In this document: positions 51,341 through 58,880 of the stretch, in pieces
Layout of the letters: every line of letters begins with the position of its first letter
Numbering within the stretch: position 1 is the first letter of the stretch
DNA from: Salibaculum sp035270045
GTDB taxonomy: Bacteria; Pseudomonadota; Alphaproteobacteria; Rhodobacterales; Rhodobacteraceae
Assembly (NCBI RefSeq): GCF_035270045.1
Contig: NZ_DATFIP010000019.1
Span: 1 to 64,000 of the forward strand
Direction: 5' to 3'
DNA length: 64,000 bases
Position numbers and translations under genes: made by a program
Notes under the pieces: model-generated
Database searches by the model: none
What the model saw: only the letters and a program-made list of their open reading frames with translations
Told to the model about the DNA's origin: nothing

Positions 51341-52396
51341 CTATTCGGCGGGCTGAAAGCCGGTGATAAGCTGGCGCAGACCAAGCGCGGCCCCGGCAAG
51401 GATCGCGGCGAAGGTGACCGGCGCGCTCCAGGCCAGAACGGAAAAGGCCGACAGGCCCTGGCCGATGGAACAGCCCAGTGCCACGACCGCGCCGACTCCC
51501 ATCAACGCCGCGCCCAGGATCTGGCGGCGCAGTTCGCGCGGGTCCTCGCAGGCCTCCCAGCGGAAATGGCCCTTGATGAGCGACCCGATGAAGGCGCCGA
51601 CCAGCACGCCCAGCACGGAGCCTATGCCGAAGGTCAGCTCGTTGCCCGAGGCGGTCATGGCATAGAGCATGGTCGCCCCCACCGGGGCGGTGAAGGTATG
51701 CGATTGGACGGGCGTCTCGGCAAAGCTCTCGACGGCCAGCCAATGGGTGCCCGCCCAGGCCAGCACCACGGCCAGCCCCACGACGACGCCCCAGGCGATG
51801 GTCGCCGGCGCCGCGCGCAACAGGGGCGAGCGCAGAGCATAGGCCAGGATCAGCACGCCGAGGCCAAGGCCGAAAACCACCGGCGAGACCCCGGTGAGCG
51901 CGCCCAGCCCGTGGGCGATGCCCGGCGGTGTGCCCGTGGCGGCCGGTTCGGGAAAGAGGGCCACCCGCACCCAGGCCAGCGGCCCCGACAGGGTGATGAG
52001 TGCGACCAGCCCCATCACGAGAACGATCACGAAAGAGCGCAGATCACCGCCGCCCAGCCGCGCCAGTGCGCCGTAGCCGCAGTTGCCCGCGATGGCCATG
52101 CCGTAGCCGAAGACCAGCCCGCCCCCGACCGAGGCCAGCGGATTCCAGGCCTGGCGCAGATAGGCGCTCTGGCCCGCGTCGAAGCCCCCCAGCCCGACAA
52201 GGGTGAAGCTGCCGATCACGGCCACGCCGATGGCGACGGCCCACATCCGCATCCGGGTGTCGTCATGTCCGTAAAGCCAGTCCTCGATGGCGCCGAGTGT
52301 GCAGAACCGGCCGACCCGCGCTGCGAGGCCCAACAACAGGCCCCCGAACAGGCCGATCAGGGCCGCCGCGTTGGCGTAGCCGATCGTCTCCAGCAT
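51341..52396 (-). CDS. soxT: YeeE/YedE-family sulfur transporter (SoxT-like)
   Basis: A 351-residue membrane protein with about ten helices, two YeeE/YedE repeats. Cys31 (RVGRFCTLGA), Cys105 (AGNCGYGAL) and Cys309 (LGCSIGQG) match the three conserved cysteines that pass thiosulfate through TsuA. It should import a sulfur compound into the cytoplasm, which may also give SoxR its signal. GGGAGGAGA precedes the ATG at 52396. It follows soxR after 28 bases and is the last gene of the leftward soxSRT transcript. Confidence 0.88.
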   Translation of the reverse strand: MLETIGYANAAALIGLFGGLLLGLAARVGRFCTLGAIEDWLYGHDDTRMRMWAVAIGVAVIGSFTLVGLGGFDAGQSAYLRQAWNPLASVGGGLVFGYGMAIAGNCGYGALARLGGGDLRSFVIVLVMGLVALITLSGPLAWVRVALFPEPAATGTPPGIAHGLGALTGVSPVVFGLGLGVLILAYALRSPLLRAAPATIAWGVVVGLAVVLAWAGTHWLAVESFAETPVQSHTFTAPVGATMLYAMTASGNELTFGIGSVLGVLVGAFIGSLIKGHFRWEACEDPRELRRQILGAALMGVGAVVALGCSIGQGLSAFSVLAWSAPVTFAAILAGAALGLRQLITGFQPAE

Positions 52397-52424
52397 TGTC
52401 TCCTCCCAGCTGCCCTCGACGTGC

Positions 52425-52760
52425 TCAGGCCTGGCGGCAGAACATGTCGTAGACAAGATCCAGTATTTGCCGTGGACGCTCGTCGGTCAAGCGGTAGTAG
52501 ATCGTCTTGCCCTCGCGTCGGGGCGTCACCAGCCCCTCCAGCCGCAGGCGCGACAGCTGCTGCGACACGGCCGCCTGCCGCGCTGACAAAAGATTTTCCA
52601 GGTCGGTCACGGATTTCTCGCCGGTGGCCAGGTGGCACAGGATCATCAGCCGCCCCTCGTGGCTGATCGCCTTGAGGAAATTCGACGCTTCGGTGGCGCT
52701 TTCGGCCATCCGGTCGAGCTCCTCGGGCGGGATATCGTTGTCTATGACTGGCAGCCCCAT
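52425..52760 (-). CDS. soxR: ArsR-family sulfur-responsive repressor SoxR
   Basis: A 111-residue winged-helix repressor: AISHEGRLMILCHLATGEKSV, ARQAAVSQQLSRLRLEGLV recognition helix, and EGKTIYYRL wing. Cys42 and Cys108 match the cysteine pair of SqrR/SoxR/BigR that forms a tetrasulfide bridge with persulfides, releasing DNA. It should repress the sox genes until sulfide or thiosulfate is present; operators ATTC-N8-GAAT lie before soxS/soxV and soxX. The ATG at 52760 follows GGAAGG; a longer frame exists upstream. Confidence 0.92.
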   Translation of the reverse strand: MGLPVIDNDIPPEELDRMAESATEASNFLKAISHEGRLMILCHLATGEKSVTDLENLLSARQAAVSQQLSRLRLEGLVTPRREGKTIYYRLTDERPRQILDLVYDMFCRQA

Positions 52761-52876
52761 GATCCACCTTCCGCGGGTTTCACGGATATTACCGGTTTCC
52801 GAGAGGGGCGCAAAAGGACCGTCTGACGCATCACCGGTCACTTGCGCGTTATCGGCAACAGGGGACGGAACCTCTT

Positions 52877-53281
52877 TCATCCCTCCGCCGCGGGCTCCAT
52901 CAAACCGGCGTCAGCGATCATCCGCTCGACGAGCGCCCAGAAGAAGTCCTCGCCGGGATAGCCTTCTATCCGGTTCAGCTCGACCCCGTCGACGACCAGC
53001 ACGAAGGTAGGGGTGAAGGTCAGGCGGCGGGCGAGGTCGAGGTCGTCGGGGACGGGATCGTGAAGGTCGATCCGGCGCAGCGGCGCCACCGCGCCGACTT
53101 CGGTCTTGGGGTAGATCGGCCCGATCTCGTCATCCCAGCGCCGGCAATAGGCGCAGCCGGCCTGTTCGACCATGACCAGCTGCACCTCGGCCTCGGCCGG
53201 GGTCCCTTGCGCGTGGGCGGGGAGTGCGCCGGACAGGACCGGAGCCAGAACGAGACAGAGCGCGGAGAGGAACCGGACCAT
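52877..53281 (-). CDS. soxS: Periplasmic thioredoxin-like protein SoxS
   Basis: A 134-residue exported thioredoxin-fold protein. The signal peptide of about 24 residues ends in AHA; the redox motif is CAYC (Cys43, Cys46). TFTPTFVLVVDG holds the cis-proline. SoxS reactivates SoxY by reducing its swinging-arm cysteine. The promoter lies in the 66-bp gap to soxV and shares the SoxR operator with it. Gap of 116 bases to soxR. Confidence 0.9.
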   Translation of the reverse strand: MVRFLSALCLVLAPVLSGALPAHAQGTPAEAEVQLVMVEQAGCAYCRRWDDEIGPIYPKTEVGAVAPLRRIDLHDPVPDDLDLARRLTFTPTFVLVVDGVELNRIEGYPGEDFFWALVERMIADAGLMEPAAEG

Positions 53282-53288
53282 GATTGAA

Positions 53289-53317
53289 TTGACCTTTGTC
53301 TTTTCACTTATCATAAT
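53289..53317 (+). promoter_or_regulatory. soxV promoter
   Basis: TTGACC (53289-53294), 17-bp spacer, CATAAT (53312-53317). Its -10 element touches the start of the SoxR operator, so bound repressor covers the transcription start. The predicted leader is about 24 bases. Confidence 0.65.
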
Positions 53318-53338
53318 TCGAATATGTGAATTCTTCAA
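53310..53338 (-). promoter_or_regulatory. soxS promoter
   Basis: On the minus strand TTGAAG (53338-53333), 17-bp spacer, TATGAT (53315-53310). The spacer contains the whole SoxR operator. The soxS ATG lies 29 bases past the -10 element. Confidence 0.65.
53316..53331. promoter_or_regulatory. SoxR operator 1 (soxS/soxV)
   Basis: ATTC-GAATATGT-GAAT, a dyad with five-base arms (AATTC / GAATT). It fits the ATTC-N8-GAAT site of SqrR/SoxR-type repressors. It sits in the divergent region and overlaps both promoters. Confidence 0.75.
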
Positions 53339-53347
53339 GGAGCCGGC

Positions 53348-54085
53348 ATGTTCGACGTGTCCTTCATGGGCGCTTTCCTGGCCGGGTTGCTGGCGTTCCT
53401 GACGCCCTGCATCCTTCCAATGGTGCCCTTCTACTTCTCCTACATGGCCGGGATATCCATGGCCGAACTGCGCGCGGACGGGCGAATCGCTCCGGGGGCG
53501 CAGAAGCGGCTGACGGTCTCGGCGCTCATGTTCGCGCTGGGCGTGACGACCATCTTCATGCTGTTGGGGCTGGGGGCCACCGCGCTGGGCCAGGCCTTCG
53601 CCGCGGTCAAGGAACCGCTCAGCTACGTCGCCGCCGCGGTGATCTTCGTCTTCGGGCTGCATTTTCTTGGGGTGCTGCGGATCCCCTTCCTGATGCGCGA
53701 GGCGCGCATGGAAAGCACCTCGGACCCGTCAACGGTGCTGGGCGCCTACGTGATGGGGCTGGCCTTCGGCTTTGGCTGGACCGCCTGCGTCGGGCCGGTG
53801 CTGGCCACGATCCTGATGATGGCCAGCGGGATGGGCGACCTGGTGCAAGGCACGCTTTTGCTGGCGGTTTTCGGGCTGGGCATGACGCTGCCCTTTGTCA
53901 TCGCCTCGTTCTTTGCCAAGCCGTTCCTGGGCTTCATGCAGCGGCACCGCGCCCGCATGGCCTACGTGGAGAAGGCCATGGGTGTTCTGTTGATCGTCTT
54001 CGCGATCCTGATCGCCACCAACACGATCAATGCCATCGGCAACTGGATGATCGAGACATTCCCGGCCTTCAGCAACCTCGGCTAG
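53348..54085 (+). CDS. soxV: CcdA/DsbD-type thiol transporter SoxV
   Basis: A 245-residue membrane protein with six helices. Two helix-embedded cysteines, Cys21 (FLTPCILPM) and Cys147 (GWTACVGPV), carry electrons from cytoplasmic thioredoxin to the periplasm. The partner is SoxW, encoded next. Full length for the CcdA family. GGAGC precedes the ATG, 17 bases after the SoxR operator. Confidence 0.95.
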   Translation: MFDVSFMGAFLAGLLAFLTPCILPMVPFYFSYMAGISMAELRADGRIAPGAQKRLTVSALMFALGVTTIFMLLGLGATALGQAFAAVKEPLSYVAAAVIFVFGLHFLGVLRIPFLMREARMESTSDPSTVLGAYVMGLAFGFGWTACVGPVLATILMMASGMGDLVQGTLLLAVFGLGMTLPFVIASFFAKPFLGFMQRHRARMAYVEKAMGVLLIVFAILIATNTINAIGNWMIETFPAFSNLG

Positions 54086-54117
54086 ACCGGCCGGCATCGA
54101 AAAAGGGAGGAGACCCG

Positions 54118-54711
54118 ATGTTCAAGACAGTGTTCAAACCCGCAATCGCGGCCCTTGCGGCCCTGGCACTCTTGGCCCCCGCGCAGGCGGCAGAGATTGG
54201 CGACGACGGCCTTCACAAGGCCGACTGGATGCACGAGACCTTTCTCGACCTGCGCGAGGATCACGCCGATGCCACGGCGCAGGGCAAGCGCCTTGCGGTG
54301 ATGATCGAGCAGCGCGGCTGCATCTACTGCACGCAGATGCACGAGGAGGTCTACCCGATCCCGGAGATCGACGCCTTGTTACACGAAGAGTTCTACGTCG
54401 TGCAGATCAACATGTTCGGCGACCTGGAAGTCACCGACTTCGACGGCGAGGCGCTGCCCGAAAAGCGGATGGTCCGGAAATGGGGCGCCATGTACACGCC
54501 GACCATCTACTTCTTTCCCGAGGGGGTTCCCGACGCGGCCCCCGCCAACCGGGTTGCCGCCGCCTACGTGCCCGGTGCGCTCAGCCCCGGCATGTTCCAC
54601 AACATGCTGACCTTCGTGCGCGACGAGGTTTACGAAGAGGAAAACTTCCAGAAGTACCATGCCCGCATCTTCAACGCGGGTGAGGGGCTCTATGCCGAGG
54701 GTGGCGAATAG
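54118..54711 (+). CDS. soxW: Periplasmic thioredoxin SoxW
   Basis: A 197-residue exported thioredoxin-like protein. Signal peptide of about 24 residues (ends AQA-A); the redox motif is CIYC (Cys68, Cys71) in RGCIYCTQMHEEVYPI, and MYTPTIYFF carries the cis-proline. It receives electrons from SoxV. AAAAGGGAGGAGA lies before the ATG at 54118. A terminator-like hairpin follows. Confidence 0.92.
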   Translation: MFKTVFKPAIAALAALALLAPAQAAEIGDDGLHKADWMHETFLDLREDHADATAQGKRLAVMIEQRGCIYCTQMHEEVYPIPEIDALLHEEFYVVQINMFGDLEVTDFDGEALPEKRMVRKWGAMYTPTIYFFPEGVPDAAPANRVAAAYVPGALSPGMFHNMLTFVRDEVYEEENFQKYHARIFNAGEGLYAEGGE

Positions 54712-54750
54712 CGCCGCGCCCGACCCCGCCCGGGGCGCGATCAGGCAGCG

Positions 54751-54772
54751 CGCCCGGCCCCGCGGCCGGGCG
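54751..54772 (+). terminator. Hairpin after soxW
   Basis: A 9-bp GC stem (CGCCCGGCC / GGCCGGGCG) with a CCGC loop, 40 bases after the soxW stop and directly before SoxR operator 2. No long T run (GTTCC). It probably ends the soxVW transcript. Confidence 0.6.
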
Positions 54773-54790
54773 GTTCCTGCACATGGATAA

Positions 54791-54806
54791 ATTCAAGCCT
54801 ATGAAT
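54791..54806. promoter_or_regulatory. SoxR operator 2 (soxX)
   Basis: ATTC-AAGCCTAT-GAAT, with arms extending to AAATTC / GAATTT. It lies 77 bases before the soxX start and matches operator 1 in arm sequence and spacing. The promoter hexamers are not clear here. Confidence 0.7.
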
Positions 54807-54882
54807 TTGATGTTGCGAGTCGGCCAGCCGGTGCGCTACGGTATACAGGAATAAGAAGTTCGAAAGACCTTAGGGAGGGATC

Positions 54883-55359
54883 ATGACGCGAACAATTGCA
54901 CTGGCCTGCGGCTTGGCCATGGGGGGCAGCGTGGCGCTGGCCGACATGGTGGCGCCGACCGAGGTGAGCTTCGGCGATTACGGCTCTGTCGAACAGTCGC
55001 TGACAGGTACGCCGGGCGACCCGGAAGCGGGCCGAGAGGTCATGGTCTCCAAGGGCATCGGCAACTGCGTGTCCTGCCACGCCGCCGAGGACTATTCCGA
55101 CGTGCCCTTCCACGGCGAGGTCGGCCCGCCGCTTGACGGCATCGGTGAATACCGCACCGAGGGAGAGTTGCGCGGTATCCTGATCAACGCCAAGATGACC
55201 TTCCCCGGAAGTGTCATGCCGGCCTTCTACAAGGTCGATGGCTTCACCCGACCCGGCAACGCCTACACTGGCAAGGCAGCGGAGGGCGAGCTGGACCCGC
55301 TTCTTTCTGCCCAGCAGATCGAGGACGTTGTCGCCTACCTGATGACCCTGACCGACTGA
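54883..55359 (+). CDS. soxX: SoxX monoheme cytochrome c
   Basis: A 158-residue periplasmic cytochrome, the small subunit of SoxXA. Signal peptide of 20 residues (ends ALA-D); heme motif CVSCH (62-66), axial Met112 in GSVMPAFYK. With SoxA it oxidatively couples thiosulfate to the SoxY cysteine. GGGAGGG lies before the ATG. First gene of soxXYZA. Confidence 0.96.
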   Translation: MTRTIALACGLAMGGSVALADMVAPTEVSFGDYGSVEQSLTGTPGDPEAGREVMVSKGIGNCVSCHAAEDYSDVPFHGEVGPPLDGIGEYRTEGELRGILINAKMTFPGSVMPAFYKVDGFTRPGNAYTGKAAEGELDPLLSAQQIEDVVAYLMTLTD

Positions 55360-55398
55360 TACGACGGTCACGGAACCGCGAACCCGAGAGGAGAAATC

Positions 55399-55815
55399 AT
55401 GAGCTTTTCGCGTAGAGAAACCATCCTGATGGCACTGGGGGCTGCGGCGGCGACCGCGCTTCCGATGCAGGCCCGCGCCGCCATTGAGGATGCCATTGCC
55501 GCCTTCACCGACGGTGCCGAGCCGGGCGAGGGGGGCATCACGCTGACCGCCCCCGAGATTGCCGAGAACGGCAACACGGTCCCGGTCGAGGTCAGCGCCC
55601 CCGGCGCCGCTTCGATCACCATCCTGGCCGCGGGCAACCCGACCCCGGATGTCGCGACCTTCAACTTCGGCCCGCTGGCCGGGGCGCAGGCCGCTTCGAC
55701 CCGCATCCGTCTGGCCGGCACGCAGGACGTCATCGCCATCGCCAAGATGGAAGACGGCTCGTTCGTGCAGGCCAGCCAGGAAGTGAAAGTCACCATCGGC
55801 GGCTGCGGCGGCTAA
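55399..55815 (+). CDS. soxY: SoxY sulfur carrier
   Basis: A 138-residue protein exported by Tat (SRRETILMALGAAAA). The C-terminal swinging arm VTIGGCGG bears Cys136, on which the sulfur substrate stays bound during the cycle. It forms a heterodimer with SoxZ and depends on it for export, unless its own Tat signal is enough. Confidence 0.97.
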   Translation: MSFSRRETILMALGAAAATALPMQARAAIEDAIAAFTDGAEPGEGGITLTAPEIAENGNTVPVEVSAPGAASITILAAGNPTPDVATFNFGPLAGAQAASTRIRLAGTQDVIAIAKMEDGSFVQASQEVKVTIGGCGG

Positions 55816-55836
55816 CCCAAGGAGAGGATACAAGAC

Positions 55837-56166
55837 ATGGCAGACAACGTTACCCCCCGCGTCCGCGTCCCCCGCGATGCCGCCGCCGGCGACACCATCA
55901 CGATCAAGACGCTGATCTCGCACCCGATGGAGTCGGGCCAGCGCAAGGATAGCGACGGCAACACCATCCCGCGGTCGATCATCAATCGCTTCACCTGTGA
56001 CTTCAACGGCGAGAGCGTCATGGAAATGATCCTCGAACCGGCGATTTCCACCAATCCCTTCATCGAGTTCCAGGCCGTCGTGCCCGAAAGCGGCACCTTC
56101 GCCTTCACCTGGTACGACGACGACGGCTCGGTCTACGAGGAATCGAAGGACATCGCCGTCAGCTGA
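55837..56166 (+). CDS. soxZ: SoxZ, partner of SoxY
   Basis: A 109-residue immunoglobulin-like protein with no signal peptide, exported with SoxY. PRVRVPRDAAAGDTITIKTLISHPMESGQRKDS split by loops is the typical start, and FEFTWYDDDG-type strand near the end (AFTWYDDDGSVYEE). AAGGAGAGG precedes the ATG, 21 bases after soxY. Confidence 0.96.
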   Translation: MADNVTPRVRVPRDAAAGDTITIKTLISHPMESGQRKDSDGNTIPRSIINRFTCDFNGESVMEMILEPAISTNPFIEFQAVVPESGTFAFTWYDDDGSVYEESKDIAVS

Positions 56167-56196
56167 GGCGGACGGACCACAGGGAGGAACAACATA

Positions 56197-57045
56197 ATGA
56201 CAATGTCCACACTCAAGACCGCGGCCTGCGGGCTGGCCCTTTTGGCCGCGCCGCTGGCGGCGAATGCCGAGGACCTGGTCGTCAACGGCGAGATCGAGAT
56301 GATCACCGAAACCGAGCCGGCGGCCCACCTGGACGGCGCGGTGCCGACCGTGCGTTCGGGCTGGACTTTCCGGGCCTCCGAAACCCAGCAACTCCAGATG
56401 GACGATTTCGAGAACCCGGCCATGATCGACGCCGACAACGGTATGTCCGCATGGAACACGGCCGAGGGGGCCGAGGGCAAGTCCTGCGCCGATTGCCACG
56501 GTGCCATGGAAGACTCCATGGGAATGGTCCGCGCCACCTATCCCAAGTGGAACGAGGAGGCCGGCGAGGTCCGCAACATCCAGATGCAGGTGGACGACTG
56601 CCGGGTGAACCAGATGGGCGCCGAGCCCTACGGACTGGATTCGCGACCCATGCTGGCGATGGAGGCGGCGATCTCCTCGGTCGGACGTGGTCAGGTCGTC
56701 GACGTGGCCATCGACGGCCCCGCTGCAGAGACCTGGGAAATGGGCAAGGAACTCTACTACACCCGCTTCGGCCAATTGGATCTGTCCTGCGCCTCCTGCC
56801 ACGAGTTGAACTACGACAACTACATCCGGGCCGATCACCTGTCCCAGGGGCAGATCAACGGCTTTCCGACCTACCGCCTCAAGAATGCCCGCCTGAACGG
56901 CACGCATTCGCGCTTTCGCGGCTGCATCCGCGATACCCGCGCCGAGACCTTCGCGGTGGGCAGCGAGGAATTCCTCGCGCTGGAACTCTACGTCGCCTCG
57001 CGCGGCAACGGCCTGACGGTCGAGGGCCCCGCCGTCCGCAACTGA
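56197..57045 (+). CDS. soxA: SoxA diheme cytochrome c
   Basis: A 282-residue subunit of SoxXA. Signal peptide of about 24 residues; heme motifs CADCH (97-101) and CASCH (198-202), Cys135 as likely axial ligand of the first heme, and Cys243 in RGCIRDTR, the active-site cysteine that carries a persulfide. So it is the diheme form. A terminator follows the stop codon. Confidence 0.97.
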   Translation: MTMSTLKTAACGLALLAAPLAANAEDLVVNGEIEMITETEPAAHLDGAVPTVRSGWTFRASETQQLQMDDFENPAMIDADNGMSAWNTAEGAEGKSCADCHGAMEDSMGMVRATYPKWNEEAGEVRNIQMQVDDCRVNQMGAEPYGLDSRPMLAMEAAISSVGRGQVVDVAIDGPAAETWEMGKELYYTRFGQLDLSCASCHELNYDNYIRADHLSQGQINGFPTYRLKNARLNGTHSRFRGCIRDTRAETFAVGSEEFLALELYVASRGNGLTVEGPAVRN

Positions 57046-57051
57046 TCAGGG

Positions 57052-57086
57052 AAACCCGCGCTGGCTCCGCCGGCGTGGGTTTTCTT
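57052..57086 (+). terminator. Rho-independent terminator after soxA
   Basis: A 10-bp stem (AAACCCGCGC / GCGTGGGTTT, one G-T wobble) with an 11-base loop, followed by TCTT. It lies six bases after the soxA stop, so soxBCDEF needs its own promoter. Confidence 0.7.
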
Positions 57087-57097
57087 GCACCTGATAT

Positions 57098-57113
57098 ATT
57101 CACTTTTGCGCAT
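57098..57113. promoter_or_regulatory. Degenerate SoxR operator 3 (soxB)
   Basis: ATTC-ACTTTTGC-GCAT matches the operator at seven of eight fixed bases. It lies between TTGCAC (57085-57090) and the overlapping GCATAT (57110-57115), which could be promoter hexamers with a long 19-bp spacer, 40 bases before the soxB start. Confidence 0.4.
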
Positions 57114-57154
57114 ATGAAGGCGCGAAGGCAGACCAAGACCAGAAGGATCCGCCC

Positions 57155-58852
57155 ATGATCTCCCGTCGTGATTTTCTCCAGGCCTCCATGGCCGCCTCGG
57201 CCATGGTCGGGGCTTCCGGCTTCGGCAACTGGAGCAAACTGGCCGCGCAGCAGGCCCTGACGCAGGACCAGCTGTTGCAGTTCGACACCTTCGGGAATGT
57301 CTCGCTGATCCACATCACAGACATCCACGCCCAGCTCAAGCCGATCTATTTCCGCGAACCGGAGGTCAATATCGGCGTGGGCGCGAACAGGGGCGTGGTG
57401 CCGCACATCACGGGCGCGGAGTTCCGCAAGCTCTACGGGATCGAGGATGGCAGCCCCTCGCATTATGCCCTGACCTACAACGATTTCTCGGCGCTTGCGC
57501 GGACCTACGGCAAGATGGGCGGCATGGATCGCGTGGCCACGGTCGTGAACGCGATCCGCGGCGACCGGCCGGACGCGATCCTGCTGGACGGTGGCGACAC
57601 CTGGCACGGCTCCTACACCTGCTACCAGACCGAGGGGCAGGACGTTGTCAACGTGATGAACGCGCTCAAGCCCGATGCCATGACCTTCCACTGGGAATTC
57701 ACCCTGGGCCAGGACCGGGTGCGCGACATCGTCGCTGACCTGCCCTTCGCCGCGCTGGGCCAGAACATATTCGACGCAATGTGGGACGAACCCGCGGCCG
57801 AGTTCAAACCCTACCAGTTTTTCGAGCGCGGCGGCGTCAAGGTGGCGGTGATCGGCCAGGCTTTCCCCTACATGCCCATCGCCAACCCGGGCTGGATGTT
57901 CCCCGACTATTCCTTCGGCATCCGTGACGAGCACATGCAGCAGATGGTGGACGAAGTGCGCGCCCAGGGGGCCGAATGCGTGGTCTGCCTGTCGCACAAC
58001 GGCTTTGACGTTGACAAGAAGATGGCCTCGGTCGTCAGCGGCATCGACGTGATCCTGTCGGGCCACACCCATGACGCCCTGCCCGAACCCGTGCTGGTGG
58101 GGGACACGATCGTCGTCGCGTCGGGCTCCAACGGCAAGTTCGTCAGCCGCGTCGATCTTGATATCCGCAATGGTCGCATGATGGGCTTCCGCCACAAGCT
58201 GATCCCGATCTTTTCGGACGTGATCGCGCCCGATCCGACAGTCTCCGGCCTGATCGACGATCAACGCGCGCCCTTCAAGGACCAGCTGGAGGAGGTCATC
58301 GGCCAGACCGACGGGCTGCTCTACCGGCGGGGCAATTTCAACGGCTCCTGGGACGACCTCATCTGCGACGCGCTCATGAGCGAACGCGAGGCCGACATCG
58401 CCATGTCGCCCGGCGTGCGCTGGGGGCCGTCCATCCTGCCCGGTCAGGACATCACGCGCGAGGATATCTGGAACGTCACCTCGATGACCTATGGCCGGGC
58501 CTACCGAACCGAGATGACGGGCGAGTTCATTCACACGGTCCTGGAAGACGTGGGCGACAACCTGTTCAATCCCGACCCTTACTACCAGCAGGGTGGTGAC
58601 ATGGTCCGCATCGGGGGCATGGGCTACCGCATCGACATCACCAAGCCCCAGGGCAGCCGCATCACCGACATGACGCTGCTTTCCACGGGCGAGGCCATCG
58701 ATCCGGCCAAGACCTACGTGGTCGCCGGTTGGGCCTCCGTGAACGAGGGCACCGAAGGCCCGCAGATCTGGGACGTGGTCGAGGACCATATCCGCAAGCA
58801 GGGCACCGTGACCGTGACGCCGAATACCAGCGTCAAGGTCGTCGGCGCCTGA
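57155..58852 (+). CDS. soxB: SoxB dimanganese sulfate thiohydrolase
   Basis: A 565-residue metallophosphatase-fold enzyme, Tat-exported (SRRDFLQASMAAS). Metal-site motifs: HITDIHAQ (Asp56, His58), LLDGGDTWHGS (Asp148), and FHWEFTLG (His179), and GHTHDALPEP further on. It releases sulfate from SoxY-bound thiocysteine-sulfate. The usual TGHWEF motif reads TFHWEF here. First gene after the soxA terminator. Confidence 0.97.
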   Translation: MISRRDFLQASMAASAMVGASGFGNWSKLAAQQALTQDQLLQFDTFGNVSLIHITDIHAQLKPIYFREPEVNIGVGANRGVVPHITGAEFRKLYGIEDGSPSHYALTYNDFSALARTYGKMGGMDRVATVVNAIRGDRPDAILLDGGDTWHGSYTCYQTEGQDVVNVMNALKPDAMTFHWEFTLGQDRVRDIVADLPFAALGQNIFDAMWDEPAAEFKPYQFFERGGVKVAVIGQAFPYMPIANPGWMFPDYSFGIRDEHMQQMVDEVRAQGAECVVCLSHNGFDVDKKMASVVSGIDVILSGHTHDALPEPVLVGDTIVVASGSNGKFVSRVDLDIRNGRMMGFRHKLIPIFSDVIAPDPTVSGLIDDQRAPFKDQLEEVIGQTDGLLYRRGNFNGSWDDLICDALMSEREADIAMSPGVRWGPSILPGQDITREDIWNVTSMTYGRAYRTEMTGEFIHTVLEDVGDNLFNPDPYYQQGGDMVRIGGMGYRIDITKPQGSRITDMTLLSTGEAIDPAKTYVVAGWASVNEGTEGPQIWDVVEDHIRKQGTVTVTPNTSVKVVGA

Positions 58853-58880
58853 GCCGATTGACGTATCGAGAGGACGAGAC

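Noticed and set aside
50252..52666. Plus-strand frame of 804 codons across the second EamA gene and soxT
   Set aside because: Highly charged low-complexity product across two real membrane-protein genes; shadow of the opposite strand.
54799..56907. Antisense frame of 702 codons across soxXYZA
   Set aside because: The four sox genes are unmistakable on the other strand.
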